DNA of 64,000 nucleotides from Brachionus manjavacas (taxonomy: Eukaryota > Rotifera > Eurotatoria > Ploima > Brachionidae): assembly GCA_019054805.1 (NCBI GenBank), contig JAHQIY010000001.1:11298501-11362500 (forward strand), in the 5' to 3' direction. Positions within the stretch are counted from its first letter, which is position 1. The number at the start of each line of letters is the position of its first letter. Below, piece after piece: positions 46,923 through 59,100 of the stretch. The notes under the pieces are model-generated. The model ran no database searches. It was not told the DNA's origin and worked only from the letters and a program-made list of their open reading frames with translations. Position numbers and translations under genes: made by a program.

Positions 46923-48029
46923 ATTGAATTCTTTCTCAATTTACAGAACGAATTTAATGTTAAATAGAGTTTTTTGATAATTGGATCCGATTACTTCCCC
47001 AAATTACCTCAGTAAAATCAAAAATCAAGTTTATAATGAAGCTAGATGATTTTTAATTAGCAAAATAATTATTTTTAATATAAATAAATTCAAACTCGTT
47101 TCAGCTTCCACAGTAAGATAGTATTTCTCTATAAGTTGTGTTTAAGTAGTTATTTGAGTTAATAAAACTAATTTTAGACATAATTTTTAAATTATAATTT
47201 AAAAAAGGAAATGATAAAATTTTCATTTAATAAAAATAATTTTTTTGTTAATAAGTATTTTTTAGAAAATTAAATTTTTGAAAAAAAATTAATTAGCTTT
47301 TTTTTGGGAAATTTTGCAATTAAATACCAAATCAAATGCCAAAAATTATGAATCAAAAGTTTAATATTAATAAAGATCAAATAAAGATTATGTAGAGTAA
47401 AATTGCATAAAAACTTAATCTCTTGACTTTGAATAAGAATTTTTCTTGTCTATTTACTTTTTTTTTTCATAAGAATTAGAAATAAATAAATACACGGGTC
47501 TTTTATATTTAAACATCGATTTTTAAGTTAAATCTACAAATTTCTAAATTCTTAAACGAAAAATTTTATTTATTTTTGTGAAAATTTTTAACAAACAATT
47601 TATTTTATTTCAAAAATAACAGTATCTGGATTAATAAAAATTAATATTAAAAATTCTGCAATTGTTTAGAGCTCAAAACAAAGTCCCATCACAATTGACT
47701 TCTGCAGATTTTATCAGTAAGAAAACAAAATTTATTTTTTGAAATAACATCAAATTTTTTTATAAAAACTTTTATTTTAATTAGGTAATATTTTTCAGTA
47801 AGAGTTCAATCCTTAAATTTTTAGGTTATTCCTTAAAGAAATATGTCTAATAGTATATCCTGGATTTTTTGTTGAATATGCTGGGCCCGAGGCTAATGAT
47901 GTTGAAAATTAAATAATTAAGGAGCTCAATTACATTTAAGTTTTTTTGAATTTTAAAATTTTTCTAGTCATTTCCTAACCGAAATATTTGAGCTATACAG
48001 TCCCAATAATTTGAATTAATCTTGTGTTG
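46923..48029. other. AT-rich spacer
   Basis: No gene or repeat is recognised. Confidence 0.35.
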
Positions 48030-48560
48030 ATATCCGGACAAGCAGACTCTTAACCGGCCAAAATTTTCAGAAACCTTGACCTTGTCCGCATTAGGCGGAC
48101 AACCTTTAAGCGGGCGGTCATTTGTCCAGTCTTTCATTTTTTGGACCGCCAAAAATTACGGACAAAAAAAAAGCAGGGGGCCAAAAATACGGCAAAATTT
48201 TTGGCAGGGGTTAATTGTCCGGCCAGCTAGGATGTACGGTAAATAATACGGTAAATTTTTTTACGAGCGGTCACTAAACTTTTCGTAAAATTTTGAAAAA
48301 AAAAATTCTAAAAAAAAACTAAAGAATTGATAAAAATCAAGAAAAAAATTTTATTCTTTTTTATTATTATTAAGTTATTTTTTTTAAATTTAAAAGATTT
48401 TTTCGAAAAAAATATCAATTAAAGTGGGCAACCGCCAAAATGTTGGCCGTATTTCTGACCACCCCTATTTTTTTGTCCGTATCTTTTGGCGGTCCAAAAA
48501 ATAGACCGCCTGGCTGACCTGACAAATGACCGGCAAAAACCGTCAGTGAATCGGATCAAT
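48030..48560. mobile_element. Inverted-repeat element with GGCGGTCC/GGACCGCC arms
   Basis: The left arm (about 48112-48210) and the reverse complement of the right arm (about 48420-48530) share GGTCATTTGTC, ATTTTTTGGACCGCCAAAA, TACGGACAAAAAAA and AATACGGC. The arms are much richer in GC than the AT-rich 200-bp middle. The left side continues with further GGCGGAC/GGCCA words. It looks like a non-autonomous DNA element with no coding capacity; the 62-codon ORF in it is incidental. Confidence 0.65.
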
Positions 48561-48599
48561 AAATTAGCCTATTAAGTTTTAAAAATAAGAAATAATGAT

Positions 48600-49205
48600 C
48601 AATACTGAAAAATATACAAAATTAATTTTAATTCAGAATATTCTAAAAATAAAATTGAGTGGTCCCATTTGTCCAAATGAATTAATTTTGGATTCAAAAA
48701 GACTGAAGAGTAAAACAGCACCAGGACCTTAAATTTATTCCTTTTTTCATTTACAACGAAAAGGGAAAACTCGAAAATATCAAGATGGCTTATCAAGTGG
48801 AAAATGAAAATATCAGTTGAATGATCTTTTCAAAGTAAAAATAAGAAAGTGATGATGATTTAGCCTTTAAATTAATGGAAATAAAATCGAGGGTCATATA
48901 GAAATTAAGTTTCTTATTAAATTTTATTCTAGACTATATTTTAATACAATGGAAGGCGAAATTAAATAGCGTTTCAATACAAAGCTAAATTTAATTAAGT
49001 TACTGTTAAACAAAAATAGAATCTTAATCAAATAGCACTGTAATACCGAATCCTCTAATCAATTGCTACCTAATCATTTCTTCTTTTTATTTTCAGAGCT
49101 TTAACATTTAACAATTGTTATTACTAATTTCATTTTATCTTTTTTACTTTAAATTTTTTTTTATTTAAATGAGCTTAAGCTCGGTGAACAAATAAATAGA
49201 TCAAT
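48600..49205 (+). pseudogene. Strongly decayed LINE of family F
   Basis: Segments match 31560-32445: AGTGGAAAATGAAAATATCAG, AATTGCTACCTAA.CATTTCTTC and the end TTAAATGAGCTTAAGCTCGG followed by AACAAATAAATA. Reading frames are gone. Confidence 0.7.
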
Positions 49206-52200
49206 ACAAAGTAAAACACCTCTTGCAACCCTATTCATCAATCTATTCAAATTTACAATTTAGAAAGGCAATTTTTAAAAATATAAAATTTGTAACTTTT
49301 GTCTTACTTTAATGAGTCTGTTTAAAATCGACTTTAAATTTATAAAAATAAACTCAAAATTCTTAATGCAAACCCTAAAATATGTCTCTAACAGCGATAT
49401 AAATAATTAATTTTTACTACAAAATTTAAAAAAATTTATAAGATTGATATTTTAAAAAAGCAAGGGGAAAAAATAAAAATTTTATTATTTGCTTCAAGAT
49501 TTTGACTCACACATTAAGTATGATGGATTAATGGAATGGGGCTAAAGAGGTTTAAAAGAGCTCGCTATTTGCCCCATTTTTTGTCAACTTTGCCCCAGAA
49601 ATTAACCCGGTTACCCAATATTTCACCCCTTTGCCCTGGATTTAAAATTTTTATTTCATAATTCTTCAAAAATTTGATTTGAGATTTTTTTTTCTAATAA
49701 AAATTGAAACTGATTTTTTTACAATAGAAATTAGCTAAAATATTTTAAAGAGGTAAAAAATTTAAATCAAAAATGACACAAATTGTATTCAATTGACTAA
49801 GAATGCTATTTTAAAAAAATAATTTCGTAATATTGTTTCTTAGTTGAGATATCTATTTAAGTTATTAAAATAGACCAAGAAGTAAATGAGGATAATAATG
49901 ATTAAATTTGGGGTAAAATTGGTGAGCTTAAGGCAAAATATGATGAAACAATATTAATCTCTTAGAAATAGAAATTTCAACTAAGGAAAACTAAAGAAAT
50001 ATATATGCAAGCATATTCTAGGAATCGGGCTTCGAACAAAGAACCCGGAAATGAAGCTCTTGTTATCGGCTGAAGCAAAACAAATTCCAATTGGAGAAAA
50101 GAGAAGGATTGGAAGACCCAAGCGTGCCACAAAAGGCTTGTTGGTCGATTGAATTTTTTTAATTTTATTCTTTTTACTTTAATTTACTTTTGGATTATCT
50201 TGCTAAATAAATTGTTTTAATTTTACTTTTTTTTTCTTCTTTTTATTGACTTAAGTTTTACTGACAACTTTAAACTGACAGAAAATTATTCATTTATTGA
50301 TTGTTTTGAAATTTTTTACCGACAAAAAACAATTATTTTACCAACTATTTTAGAATTTTATGCTGACAACTTATTTAAAAAACTGACCATTTTTTAATTT
50401 TTTGCTGATTTAAATAAAAAAATTATACTGACAAAATATTAAAAAAATACTGAAAATTTACATTTATTTACTGACCGTTTAATTAGTCTTTAATATATTT
50501 AAGCTTTATTGGATTTTATATAATTTTTCCCTTGTCAACTGAATTAGAAAAAAAATATTAAACAAAATTAAGTAATTTATTATCACAAATTTTTAGAAAA
50601 AATCAAATCAAATTTTGGTATGAAATTTTCATCTAAATTCTCCTTTTATTTTAAGAATTGAATTAAGATAAATTTTTTTCTAGTAGTCTTAAAAAAAGAC
50701 AAATGGTTCTAATTTTTAAATGTAGATAATTGTTTGTAATAAATATACCAATTTTTTTAAATATCTCATTAGGTAAAAATTAAAAGCGATCTTTTTAATT
50801 TGAGACAAAATAATTAGGTATTCAAAAAAACAAAAATGAAAAAACTGAAAAAAAAAAAACTTTTCTAAAATTGACTCTGAATTTTGTATCAGCTGATGCA
50901 TTTAATGTGTCATTGAGGTTCTTGAGTTTTTTTTAATGTTTTGTTCCTAAAATAAAATTTTCTTCTTTTTAATTTGCAAAGAGAAAATTTATTTAAAAAA
51001 AAAGTTTACTGAAAACCATTTTACTGGAAAGCACTGCGCAAACCATTTTAAAAATGGTTCAAATTTCTAAAAAGAATTTACAACACAATAAAAAGTACTA
51101 TACAAGAATGATAGGTTGCCAAAATGTTGATTTTCGTTCTAATTTTCTTTGATACAATTAAAGTGTACTTCAAATCGCAAAGTGATAAAAACCACAAGTT
51201 AATAAAATAAGAGACAATAAAGTTCTTCAATATTTGAAAGAGCATATAATTTTTTGTTGGATTAATTTAACGTCTTAAAAGTTAATTTAGCTTAGTGTAT
51301 GCTTAATAAAGAGACTTATTATTTAAATTAATAAAAAATTTATTAAATGATAAAAATTTCTTGTCTTTTTTTGACATCTAAATATTTTTAAAATATTTTA
51401 ACTGATTGTCTTGAATAAATATCAAGCATGGACGAGCGAAATTTCGAATTATTTAGCCTTTTAGAATAATAGAAAAATAATCATTAAAACCTTTTGAATA
51501 ATTTAGCGCGCTGAAACGCTAAATTACTATTTATTAATTCGACTAAATCTTGACAAACTTAAAGAAAAAAAAGCTTGTAAATTACCTAGTAATTAGTAAA
51601 GACTGTTCAAATAAGATTTGCTTACTAAAAAGAAGAAAGCTTGCGTAATTTCCCATTTAAGAATAAATATTACCTTTGGACAACAAAAGAAAATTAAAAT
51701 GAAAAAAGTGAACAAGAAGAAAAATAGATAGCAAATCCTTAACGATTTCCGAGTTTTTTTTTGTCGAGGGATTAATTTAAAATATTTTTTTAAAAATTTT
51801 AATGCTCAATTACATTTTTAGCAACAAAAAATAAAACTATAAACTTAATTGTTTATAAAATTAATTAGTTTATTAAAAAAACTACACAAGCTTTGTTAGA
51901 GTCAAAGGAGTTTTTGTTTTTCTAAAAGGAAGTTGTTTAAAATACAAAAATAATTAGTTGTTTACTGAGTTTAATTTAAAATAAACAGGATACTAGAAAT
52001 GATTATGGAAAAACTAAGGCAAACTTTAATAATCTAGCTTGGCAATCAAATTTTTTATTAAATAATTTCATTAGCCTTGTTTCTCAAGTACACTGAGCAC
52101 CCAAAAGATAAACACTCGGTTTGCCAAGGGCCTCGAATGAATCAGAGTCAATTTACAGTGACATTAGTTTAAATTTTTGGAGATTAACTTTTTCTAAGAA

Positions 52201-52526
52201 GATTAAAGCCCTAAACTTGAATATCAAGCCCAATGGAGTGAATTTAAAATTGGAGAAAACATAATCAAAATTTTATCATTTTCTTAAAATTTTCCACAAT
52301 CCCTACTATAAACAAACTTAGTCTTTTCCACAATTTTTTTAGCATAAATTTTATTTCTCAACAAATGCTAAATGGTAGAAAAATTCCTCAACTTAACCAA
52401 ATGTTGACTGCGGTTTAATCAGATAAACGACCTTTTCGTTTAGTTTGTAATTCGTGTCTTTTCCAAAATTCAATAAAAAAACAAAGCATTTTTTTCTAAA
52501 TTTTATTTTTATTTTCACATAAAGTT
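49206..52526. other. Long AT-rich spacer with minor repeats
   Basis: TTTGCCCC words recur near 49565-49640. At 50060-50155 (plus) RRIGRPKRATKGLLVD before a stop looks like a transposon-protein remnant. The word CTGACA/CTGACC recurs about eight times in 50260-50490. A perfect 10-bp stem (TAATTTAGCG at 51499-51508, CGCTAAATTA at 51517-51526) has an 8-nt loop. No gene is recognised. Confidence 0.4.
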
Positions 52527-55001
52527 ATGAAAACGTCGCCTGAACAAAACCTTTTATCTAAGTCGATTAGCGACAGGCCACTAGACATGTCTTACACACT
52601 TAATAGCAACTCAAGCTCCAATTTATCGCTGCGCAACGTGACCAATTTGGACAATTTGTCCAACATTCTCATGAATAAATCAAGCCCCACACACTCAATA
52701 GGCTACCTTGGCAGTGCCATTCTGACCAAAGGCAAGACGGGCCTGGGCTGTCTGCAGCAACCGCTCAGAGAGCTCTATTGCATTTTTCGCCAGAACGGCT
52801 CTCGCTTGATGCAAGAGCGGCGTCTGGCCATTTCCATAGACGGCTTGACCATGCTTTACAGTGACAAGGGTGTCGAAAAATTCATCCACAACGACCTTTC
52901 TTCGGTCTACGATATCCAACTACTTCACCTGGTGAGTGACTACAAAAGGCGCAACTACGCTTTTTTGCCAGTTGACCAAGACTTTGCGAGCGGCAAATAC
53001 GCCAATTTATTTCAGCCCATGGACAGAAACTACATTTCCTTCATTGAAAACACTGCTCATCCTCCCATTATAGCCTTGATTATGAGGCGATCTTGCGGCA
53101 TCCAGGCCTTAGAGTGTCACGTGATCATCACTCGGACTTGCGATGACGCCTTCAAAATCGTAAATGACATTAAAAAAATTTGCCACAGATTCAAACAAGA
53201 GCAAAGCCAACAAAACAATGTGTTCGACTACAGATCAGAGACCAACTATACTCAAATAAAGCCTGGCAGAAGCTTAAGCCAATTGCCGCCAAAATCTCCT
53301 GCAGCAAAATCACCAAAAGCAAAAAATGACGAAATTTATGACGCATTCGAAGAGTCAAAAATTGGTTCAAAATCCTCCACTGATTTGTCATCCAAATCGT
53401 CAATATTCAATAGAATTAAAAATTTTAAAACTAGCGATTCGAAAAAAAAATCCCTCTCGTCCAATTCAGAGGTGACTTTAAACGAATCCAGTGTTCAGAA
53501 AGAAGCGGACAAAATGAACAAAAAGTCCACATCATCCATGGTCAACATATCGGGAAGTGATAAAAAAAAAGCCCTTAAGCAACCATCTCTACAATCGCTC
53601 AATCAAAGTGATCCTAATGAGAAAAAGAGCAAAAAATTGAGTCTAGGCAAGCGAATTATTAACTCGGCTCGGTCAAGTCTAAAATCTAAGGATGAAAAAA
53701 AATTGACTTCCAATTCGGCAAGCTCACTTGGTTCGGTCAATTCGCGAAAATTCAAAAAAGACTTTGAAAAAATAGCCGATGTAGATTTCAGGCGAACAAG
53801 TGACAAAAGTGTGCTGATAAATAAATCCTCGCACAGCCTGGCATATGGACAATCTACCTGCTCATCAGTGCCTACAAACATTTGCCTTGAGAACCGAATT
53901 AACATCATCCCATCCTCGCCAGCAACTTCCACCCGAAAAGACAACTACAATTGCAAAAATCGCTCCAGATTAGCACCCTCGCCGAACCAACTGCTCCTAC
54001 CCAAATGCTCTAAAACCGTTCTGGACAATTCAGTTAATTTTGCCAAACTAGACGAGTCCAAATACCAAAAAAAATTCTTTAAACTCCCAGTTCCGGATCC
54101 AAAGCTGCTCTCGAATCATTTGATTTGGAACAAAGAGATCGGCTCGGCCGAGTGTGTGGACAAAGAAGAGAGTCAATATAGAGTGAAGCACATGAGTCCA
54201 GTAGCCAAAGTAATGTCCCCTGGTGGCCTCGAAAACTTCGATAGTTCGTACAGAGTAAAAATTGGAGAAAAAAATTCCAACTACCAGGAAGAGAATCGAT
54301 TTAGATCGAAAAGCCAAACAAATGAAGTTGTTTACAGGCCCCAGCCGCCATCCAGCCTAGTGCCTGAAATAAATTATTCCTCTCTTAGAGAAAATGCTTG
54401 TTCTTATTTTCAGGATTCGGCCTACAGTTCGACCAGTAATACACCAAAGATCAGCGAGTCCGAGCAAAAGGATGAAATAACAAATCTTAAATCTCAGAAT
54501 ATTGTGATGAACCGGCTCAAGCAGCAATTTGAAAGCGAGCAAGAAAGACAGTCTAAGCTGAGCATTACCGGACACAAGATAGTCGGTGGGGTTAAGGTTT
54601 TTCCGACTTTACCGCAAGAATTTCGCCTGGCTGCCGAGAAAAGACAGAAGCGTATGATTGAGATTGAGAACAATTTGAAAAAATCGAGTATAGAAGACAA
54701 TTTGAGAGAAAGACAGGTTATAAGTAAGTATTCGAGTGTGGAAATGGGGAATGATGATGCGGAGATTATTGATTTGACCATGAATAAAGAGGAAGCAAAT
54801 GAGTCAAAGTTAAATGCGTCGTTTAGAGAGATACCAATTCAGATTGTTGCTAATAAAGCTGAAGACTTTAAGTCGCTTTCGGTTCACTCCGAAAATGAGT
54901 TGGCGGAGAGATTAGATTATGAGCAAGATGTGGACAAGTGCCATAGTGAACAAATAAATTATATTTATTATTATGATAACCAACAATTTGCCGGATATTA
55001 G
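52527..55001 (+). CDS. PTB/PID-domain protein with long disordered tail
   Basis: An intronless 824-residue protein. Residues about 58-222 look like a phosphotyrosine-binding (PID) fold: IGYLGSAILTKGKTGLGCLQ at the start, then RLAISIDGLTMLYSDKGVEK, HPPIIALIMRR, ALECHVIITRTCDDAFKIVN and the closing helix DIKKICHRF. The layout recalls FAM43-type PTB proteins, but the subfamily is uncertain. The remaining 600 residues are Ser/Lys/Asn-rich and apparently disordered, with several proline-containing patches and a charged coiled segment near 660-710 (EFRLAAEKRQKRMIEIENNL). It is probably a cytoplasmic adaptor that binds NPxY-like motifs (inference). A poly(A) signal is at 55127-55132. Codon use is GC-richer at its 5' half. 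Confidence 0.8.
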   Translation: MKTSPEQNLLSKSISDRPLDMSYTLNSNSSSNLSLRNVTNLDNLSNILMNKSSPTHSIGYLGSAILTKGKTGLGCLQQPLRELYCIFRQNGSRLMQERRLAISIDGLTMLYSDKGVEKFIHNDLSSVYDIQLLHLVSDYKRRNYAFLPVDQDFASGKYANLFQPMDRNYISFIENTAHPPIIALIMRRSCGIQALECHVIITRTCDDAFKIVNDIKKICHRFKQEQSQQNNVFDYRSETNYTQIKPGRSLSQLPPKSPAAKSPKAKNDEIYDAFEESKIGSKSSTDLSSKSSIFNRIKNFKTSDSKKKSLSSNSEVTLNESSVQKEADKMNKKSTSSMVNISGSDKKKALKQPSLQSLNQSDPNEKKSKKLSLGKRIINSARSSLKSKDEKKLTSNSASSLGSVNSRKFKKDFEKIADVDFRRTSDKSVLINKSSHSLAYGQSTCSSVPTNICLENRINIIPSSPATSTRKDNYNCKNRSRLAPSPNQLLLPKCSKTVLDNSVNFAKLDESKYQKKFFKLPVPDPKLLSNHLIWNKEIGSAECVDKEESQYRVKHMSPVAKVMSPGGLENFDSSYRVKIGEKNSNYQEENRFRSKSQTNEVVYRPQPPSSLVPEINYSSLRENACSYFQDSAYSSTSNTPKISESEQKDEITNLKSQNIVMNRLKQQFESEQERQSKLSITGHKIVGGVKVFPTLPQEFRLAAEKRQKRMIEIENNLKKSSIEDNLRERQVISKYSSVEMGNDDAEIIDLTMNKEEANESKLNASFREIPIQIVANKAEDFKSLSVHSENELAERLDYEQDVDKCHSEQINYIYYYDNQQFAGY

Positions 55002-55480
55002 ACAAGCTTTTTGAATTTTTTTTTTGTAAATTTTTAAGATAAATTTTAAAAACGCAACAGTAATCAATATTAATTTTTTTTAATTTTAACTTTTTTATAA
55101 GAGGCCTGCTTTTTTATGCTATTTTAAATAAATTTTATGCAAAAATTTTTGGTTAAAGAAAAAGTGTTTTGTTTTGACAACCAGAGGTCTCAATTGAGAT
55201 CAGACAAATAGAGGTAGACTTAAATTTCTCTGTTAAAAATTGACTCGTATTTGATTAGGGAAAAATTAGAAAAATAAAAAAATTTTATTTAACTATTTCT
55301 AGTGTTAAAATTGGACAAAGTAAATAAAAATTGGGAACATTGTATAAAAAGCAACTTAATTTGACCGCATATGTTCATTGATTCAATTTGTTTCGACTTA
55401 TTTGTTACAAAAAAACAAATTCCCGAAAAATTCTCTATTTTTTAATTGTATTCTATAATTTTTATTTTATATAACTTTAT
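55002..55480. other. 3' flank and spacer
   Basis: AT-rich, with nothing further recognised. Confidence 0.35.
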
Positions 55481-55484
55481 TTAT

Positions 55485-55547
55485 TTTTAAAATTTTTTTT
55501 ATCTGAAGGAGCATTAGATCGTCACAGATAGACAAATAAATAAAAAT
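55485..55547 (+). repeat. LINE family F 3' terminus (solo)
   Basis: CTGAAGGAGCATTAGATCGTC and ACAAATAAATAAA resemble the ends at 32390-32442 and 49165-49200. Only the extreme 3' end is left. Confidence 0.55.
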
Positions 55548-55557
55548 TTTGAGCAAT

Positions 55558-55640
55558 ATCGATGGATGGCTAAGTGGTTAAGAGATCGAATTTTTCGGTA
55601 AATAAATTAAAATTTAAGGTAAATTCGATTTTGTCAAAAA
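55558..55640 (+). repeat. tRNA-like / SINE-head remnant
   Basis: TGGCTAAGTGGTTAAGAG matches the internal A box of tRNA genes (Leu/Ser type). About 50 bp on, AAATTCGATTTT is a poor B box. The arms do not fold into a full cloverleaf, so it is a tRNA-derived relic and not a working tRNA. Confidence 0.4.
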
Positions 55641-57178
55641 TAGTGTTAAGTCAAGTATATTTTTTGAAGACTTCTTTCTTTAGATATTCTTTAAAATAAT
55701 TTTTGTTTAAAAAAAAATTGAAAATTTACTTTAAAATGTTTCTATATTTTCTTTATAAAAATACAAAAATTGATGTTGAAATTAAAAAACCTTCTGATTC
55801 AACAAAGTAATAGAAAAATCTTTTTCAAATTTTCTATTGAAATTATGATGTTAAAGATGTGAAACATACTAAATTAAGATCGATGTTATCATTTTTATTA
55901 TAATTACCAAAAGAAAGTTTCTCTTGTAAATTTTTGATTAAAGATTGAAAATAAATTTTTTTTTCTTAAATTATAAATTTCAATCAATATAATTTTAAAA
56001 ACATTTTTTTTGAGATTTATATTTTAAACAACACTTTAAAAAAAAAACATTTTTTCGATCAGAAAATTTTTTTTATTTAGAATATATAGATAAATGAATA
56101 ATAATAAATAGCTACTCCGAGAAAGCTTTATAATCAAAAGAAAAGCAAATTTATGGAACTATTTACCAAGTAAATAAATGATTGCATCAGTTATTAATGT
56201 ATAACAAAGGTTTTTATTTAAACAGTAAAAATTATTTTGAGAAGCGAAGTGACATGTTTTACTTTTACAATTTTAAAAATTCTCTATTCATTGGAGCTAA
56301 TCAATAGTCTTTAGACTTTAAAAATTGATCATCACTTTAAACAAAAAACAAGCTCTCAAAAAGTTTCACTGAAACGAGCTCCAATAACAAAAGCAAACGT
56401 TTTTTTCTTAATCACTTTTATTTCTTATTTTTCTGTCTGCGAAAAATTCAGCTAATTTTTGTCTCTAAACAAAAATAAAATATGAATATATATTTATTCA
56501 ATCTTAATCTTAGTATTTTTATTTGAAAAAGATCAAAGGTAAAAGTAATGTAGAACATAAAGCATTTGCAACGTTTGTGTTTTAATTTAAATATTTTAAA
56601 ACTTTATTTAAAAAATTTAATTTTATTTCATTTGAATATTTGAGTAAATAGACTTATTTCAATCGTATTTTACTTTTTCCAATTAAGCTCTTTGGGAAAC
56701 ATCAAATTTCTAATTTAACCATTATAGTCACTCCCCAATTAGAAAATATTTTATTTTAATTTTTAAAGAGAGAATTATAATTTTCGATCAGTGACCAATA
56801 TTCATATTTTAAAAATACATAAATCGAAATTTTTTCATTTAATTATCATGCAATAATCATATAAAGCCATATTAAAAAAATAAGGTTTTTTGAATTTTTG
56901 TCTATGCCTTTGGTATTTGCTTTGATTTAGATTTTATTTATTAATTTGGTATTCAAAAGGGGACACTAATAAATCAAAATTATTTAAACTAAAAGCAATT
57001 TTCTATTTAATTTCTAATTTTATTTTTTTGCTAATTTTAAGTTAACATAATTTTAAAAATTTCAAATCCAAAAAAGTAGTCTTTTTTTTAAAGCTTAAAA
57101 AAGTGATATTTTAAAATAATTTAAATGAACATAATATTAGATATATCCTTGAAAATTGAATTCCACCTTTGTTTCTAA
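55641..57178. other. AT-rich spacer
   Basis: Nothing recognised. Confidence 0.35.
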
Positions 57179-57607
57179 ATGCCAGGACTAATTCAGTTAA
57201 TACTCCCGCGTAGAATTTTGCCTCATCAACCAGAAAATCCGAAATCATGGCATGAATTTGACATCTTGACTACAGATATGAGAAGGTATTCGATACAAAA
57301 AATTATCTATGCCATATCGCCGATTCAGGATGCGAAAATTTTCAATGATCGTCGCTTCAAAAATATTGTCAATAAAGGCATACGAATCGAATGTTTGATT
57401 TACGATGAAGCAGAAGACTGTGACGACTATCTCATCAAAGTAGATGAGAAGATTCTTAAGATTAAAGAAGAAAAGTACAATCATGAAACAAATCAACCAT
57501 CAGTTCAAACTTTTGCGATCAGCGAGGACGAGAGGAGAAACCGAAACTTGACTTTCCAGCGAATTCTGGTTCTTCTTCACGATAGAGATATACCAGAAGT
57601 GTTTTAA
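57179..57607 (+). CDS. Hypothetical protein, or last exon of an unrecognised gene
   Basis: This ORF has 142 codons, is well above random length for this AT content, and has balanced amino-acid use. It includes WHEFDILTTDMRRYSIQKII, RIECLIYDEAEDCDDYLIKV and ERRNRNLTFQRILVLLHD. I recognise no domain, signal peptide or membrane segment. The bases before the ATG (TTTGTTTCTAAATGCCAG) could also serve as a splice acceptor, so the true gene may start further upstream. No partner exon was found. Confidence 0.5.
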   Translation: MPGLIQLILPRRILPHQPENPKSWHEFDILTTDMRRYSIQKIIYAISPIQDAKIFNDRRFKNIVNKGIRIECLIYDEAEDCDDYLIKVDEKILKIKEEKYNHETNQPSVQTFAISEDERRNRNLTFQRILVLLHDRDIPEVF

Positions 57608-58189
57608 TTGATTTAAACTATGCGGTTGGATTTACGGTGATATGAAGAAAATTTGTAATTATTAGAGTGAATTTAAAACTTTTTAATTTCCTTAAATTTA
57701 AATAAAATTTTAATTTAAAATTGTACTCACTGATTGTTTCAGTAAAACTCTTAACAAAAAAGATAAATTAAAATGAAGTTAAAAATTGATTTAATTTCAC
57801 TTAAACATTTGTAATAGTGATAAAATCTAAATTCTATTTTGGTTAAATTTCTAGAAGAAGAAAAATAAACTTTTCTAAAATTATTTTTCCAAGCAAAATT
57901 GAGATTAAATTTTTTTAAAATTCAATTTTATAGTTTATTTTAATTGTTTATCCTCACGAGAACAGTTAAGAAACTAATAAGAAACTGCACAAGTGGGTTA
58001 TGGTCAGTTACGACCAAAAATACAATTTTTTTTGGTCAAAAAATGCAAGAAAAAATGCAATAAAAATTCAAAAAATGCAAAATTTAATTTAATAAAAATT
58101 ACAAAAAGTTAAATTTATTAAACTTAAGTTTTGAGTTTTTCAGTTTGACAAAAGCAAAAATTAAGTATGTAATTAAAAAAAATAAAAAC
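57608..58189. other. Spacer with AAAAAATGCAA words
   Basis: The word AAAAAATGCAA or close variants recur four times at 58040-58085. Otherwise AT-rich. Confidence 0.4.
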
Positions 58190-59100
58190 TCGTCATCTAA
58201 AGCTATAATGTCATCTTCAAATGGTTCTTCATCTTGTGAAGATTCTTCAAATAAAACGCCTCTAAAGATCATATAAAAAAATTATTAATTCTTATTGTAG
58301 CTTCAGTCATATTTTGACGCTTATCTTGTATTTTGTTAGAGCATTTTGCGAATCACATGAACTCAATGGTATTTTAATATAGCAACTAACAATTTTAAAG
58401 TATTTTTGGTATTCTAGTTTTTCGCCAACAAACAAAATAATGTGCAAGTGATATGAGTGCAATTAGGAAAAATGGTTTTGAGACAAGATTTAAATGCTTT
58501 TATCGTTTATGACTCGTTTTCGGTAATAAATGCCAGGACATTATGAAACTTAACTTTAATTTTTACCAAAGTATCAATAACTGACTTAGTTACTGTCTCA
58601 AAGTTAAAATCGTCAAAAGACACTGTTTCAACATGCTTAAGCTTGTTATCGGTATTCATGTCTAATTTAACTAAATGATTTGAAAAACAGAACGATTAAG
58701 CGAATCCGAAGTCTCATGGCACACAAGGGCAACTTTTGAATCGGGAAAAAAATTAACAATGTTCTCAGGCATTCAATATTTTTATAATTAAAATCTTTAT
58801 AAATTTTTTTTTCTGGAAATTTATTTGAAGGTACTTCATAAAATAATTGTTAAAAGTTTTTTTTGAAAATTTTGTAATGGGAGATTTGCAGATCCAAATG
58901 CAATAAAAGATCTTTAACAAAATTTTCCTTGTTTTCGTCATCAAAAAAATTAAGTAATTTTTGGGATTTACTGCCTTTCGTCAAGCGAAAAAAGCGCATT
59001 CAAAGTAACAATAGCGGAGAAAATCCCTATAAGTAGCTATTGGATATGATTGTAGTGGAGTTTACATATGACGCTGTGAGACTAAAGGCGCTACGGTAAA
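58190..59100 (-). pseudogene. hAT-like transposase relic
   Basis: The minus-strand translation with stops gives ENFVKDLLLHLDLQISHYKI (near 58930), VALVCHETSDSLNRSVFQII (near 58740) and AFITENES...IKAFKSCLKTIFPNCTHITC (near 58470-58530). The order and wording follow hAT-superfamily transposases (a D-ETSD-like motif and a late LFPN..HITC motif). Many stops are present. No inverted repeats or 8-bp target duplication were established. Confidence 0.5.

Noticed and set aside
53603-54781. Antisense ORFs inside the PTB-domain gene
   Set aside because: They are shadows caused by codon bias of the real plus-strand frame.
55558-55640. Functional tRNA gene
   Set aside because: Only the A box is convincing; the B box and the acceptor and T stems do not form.
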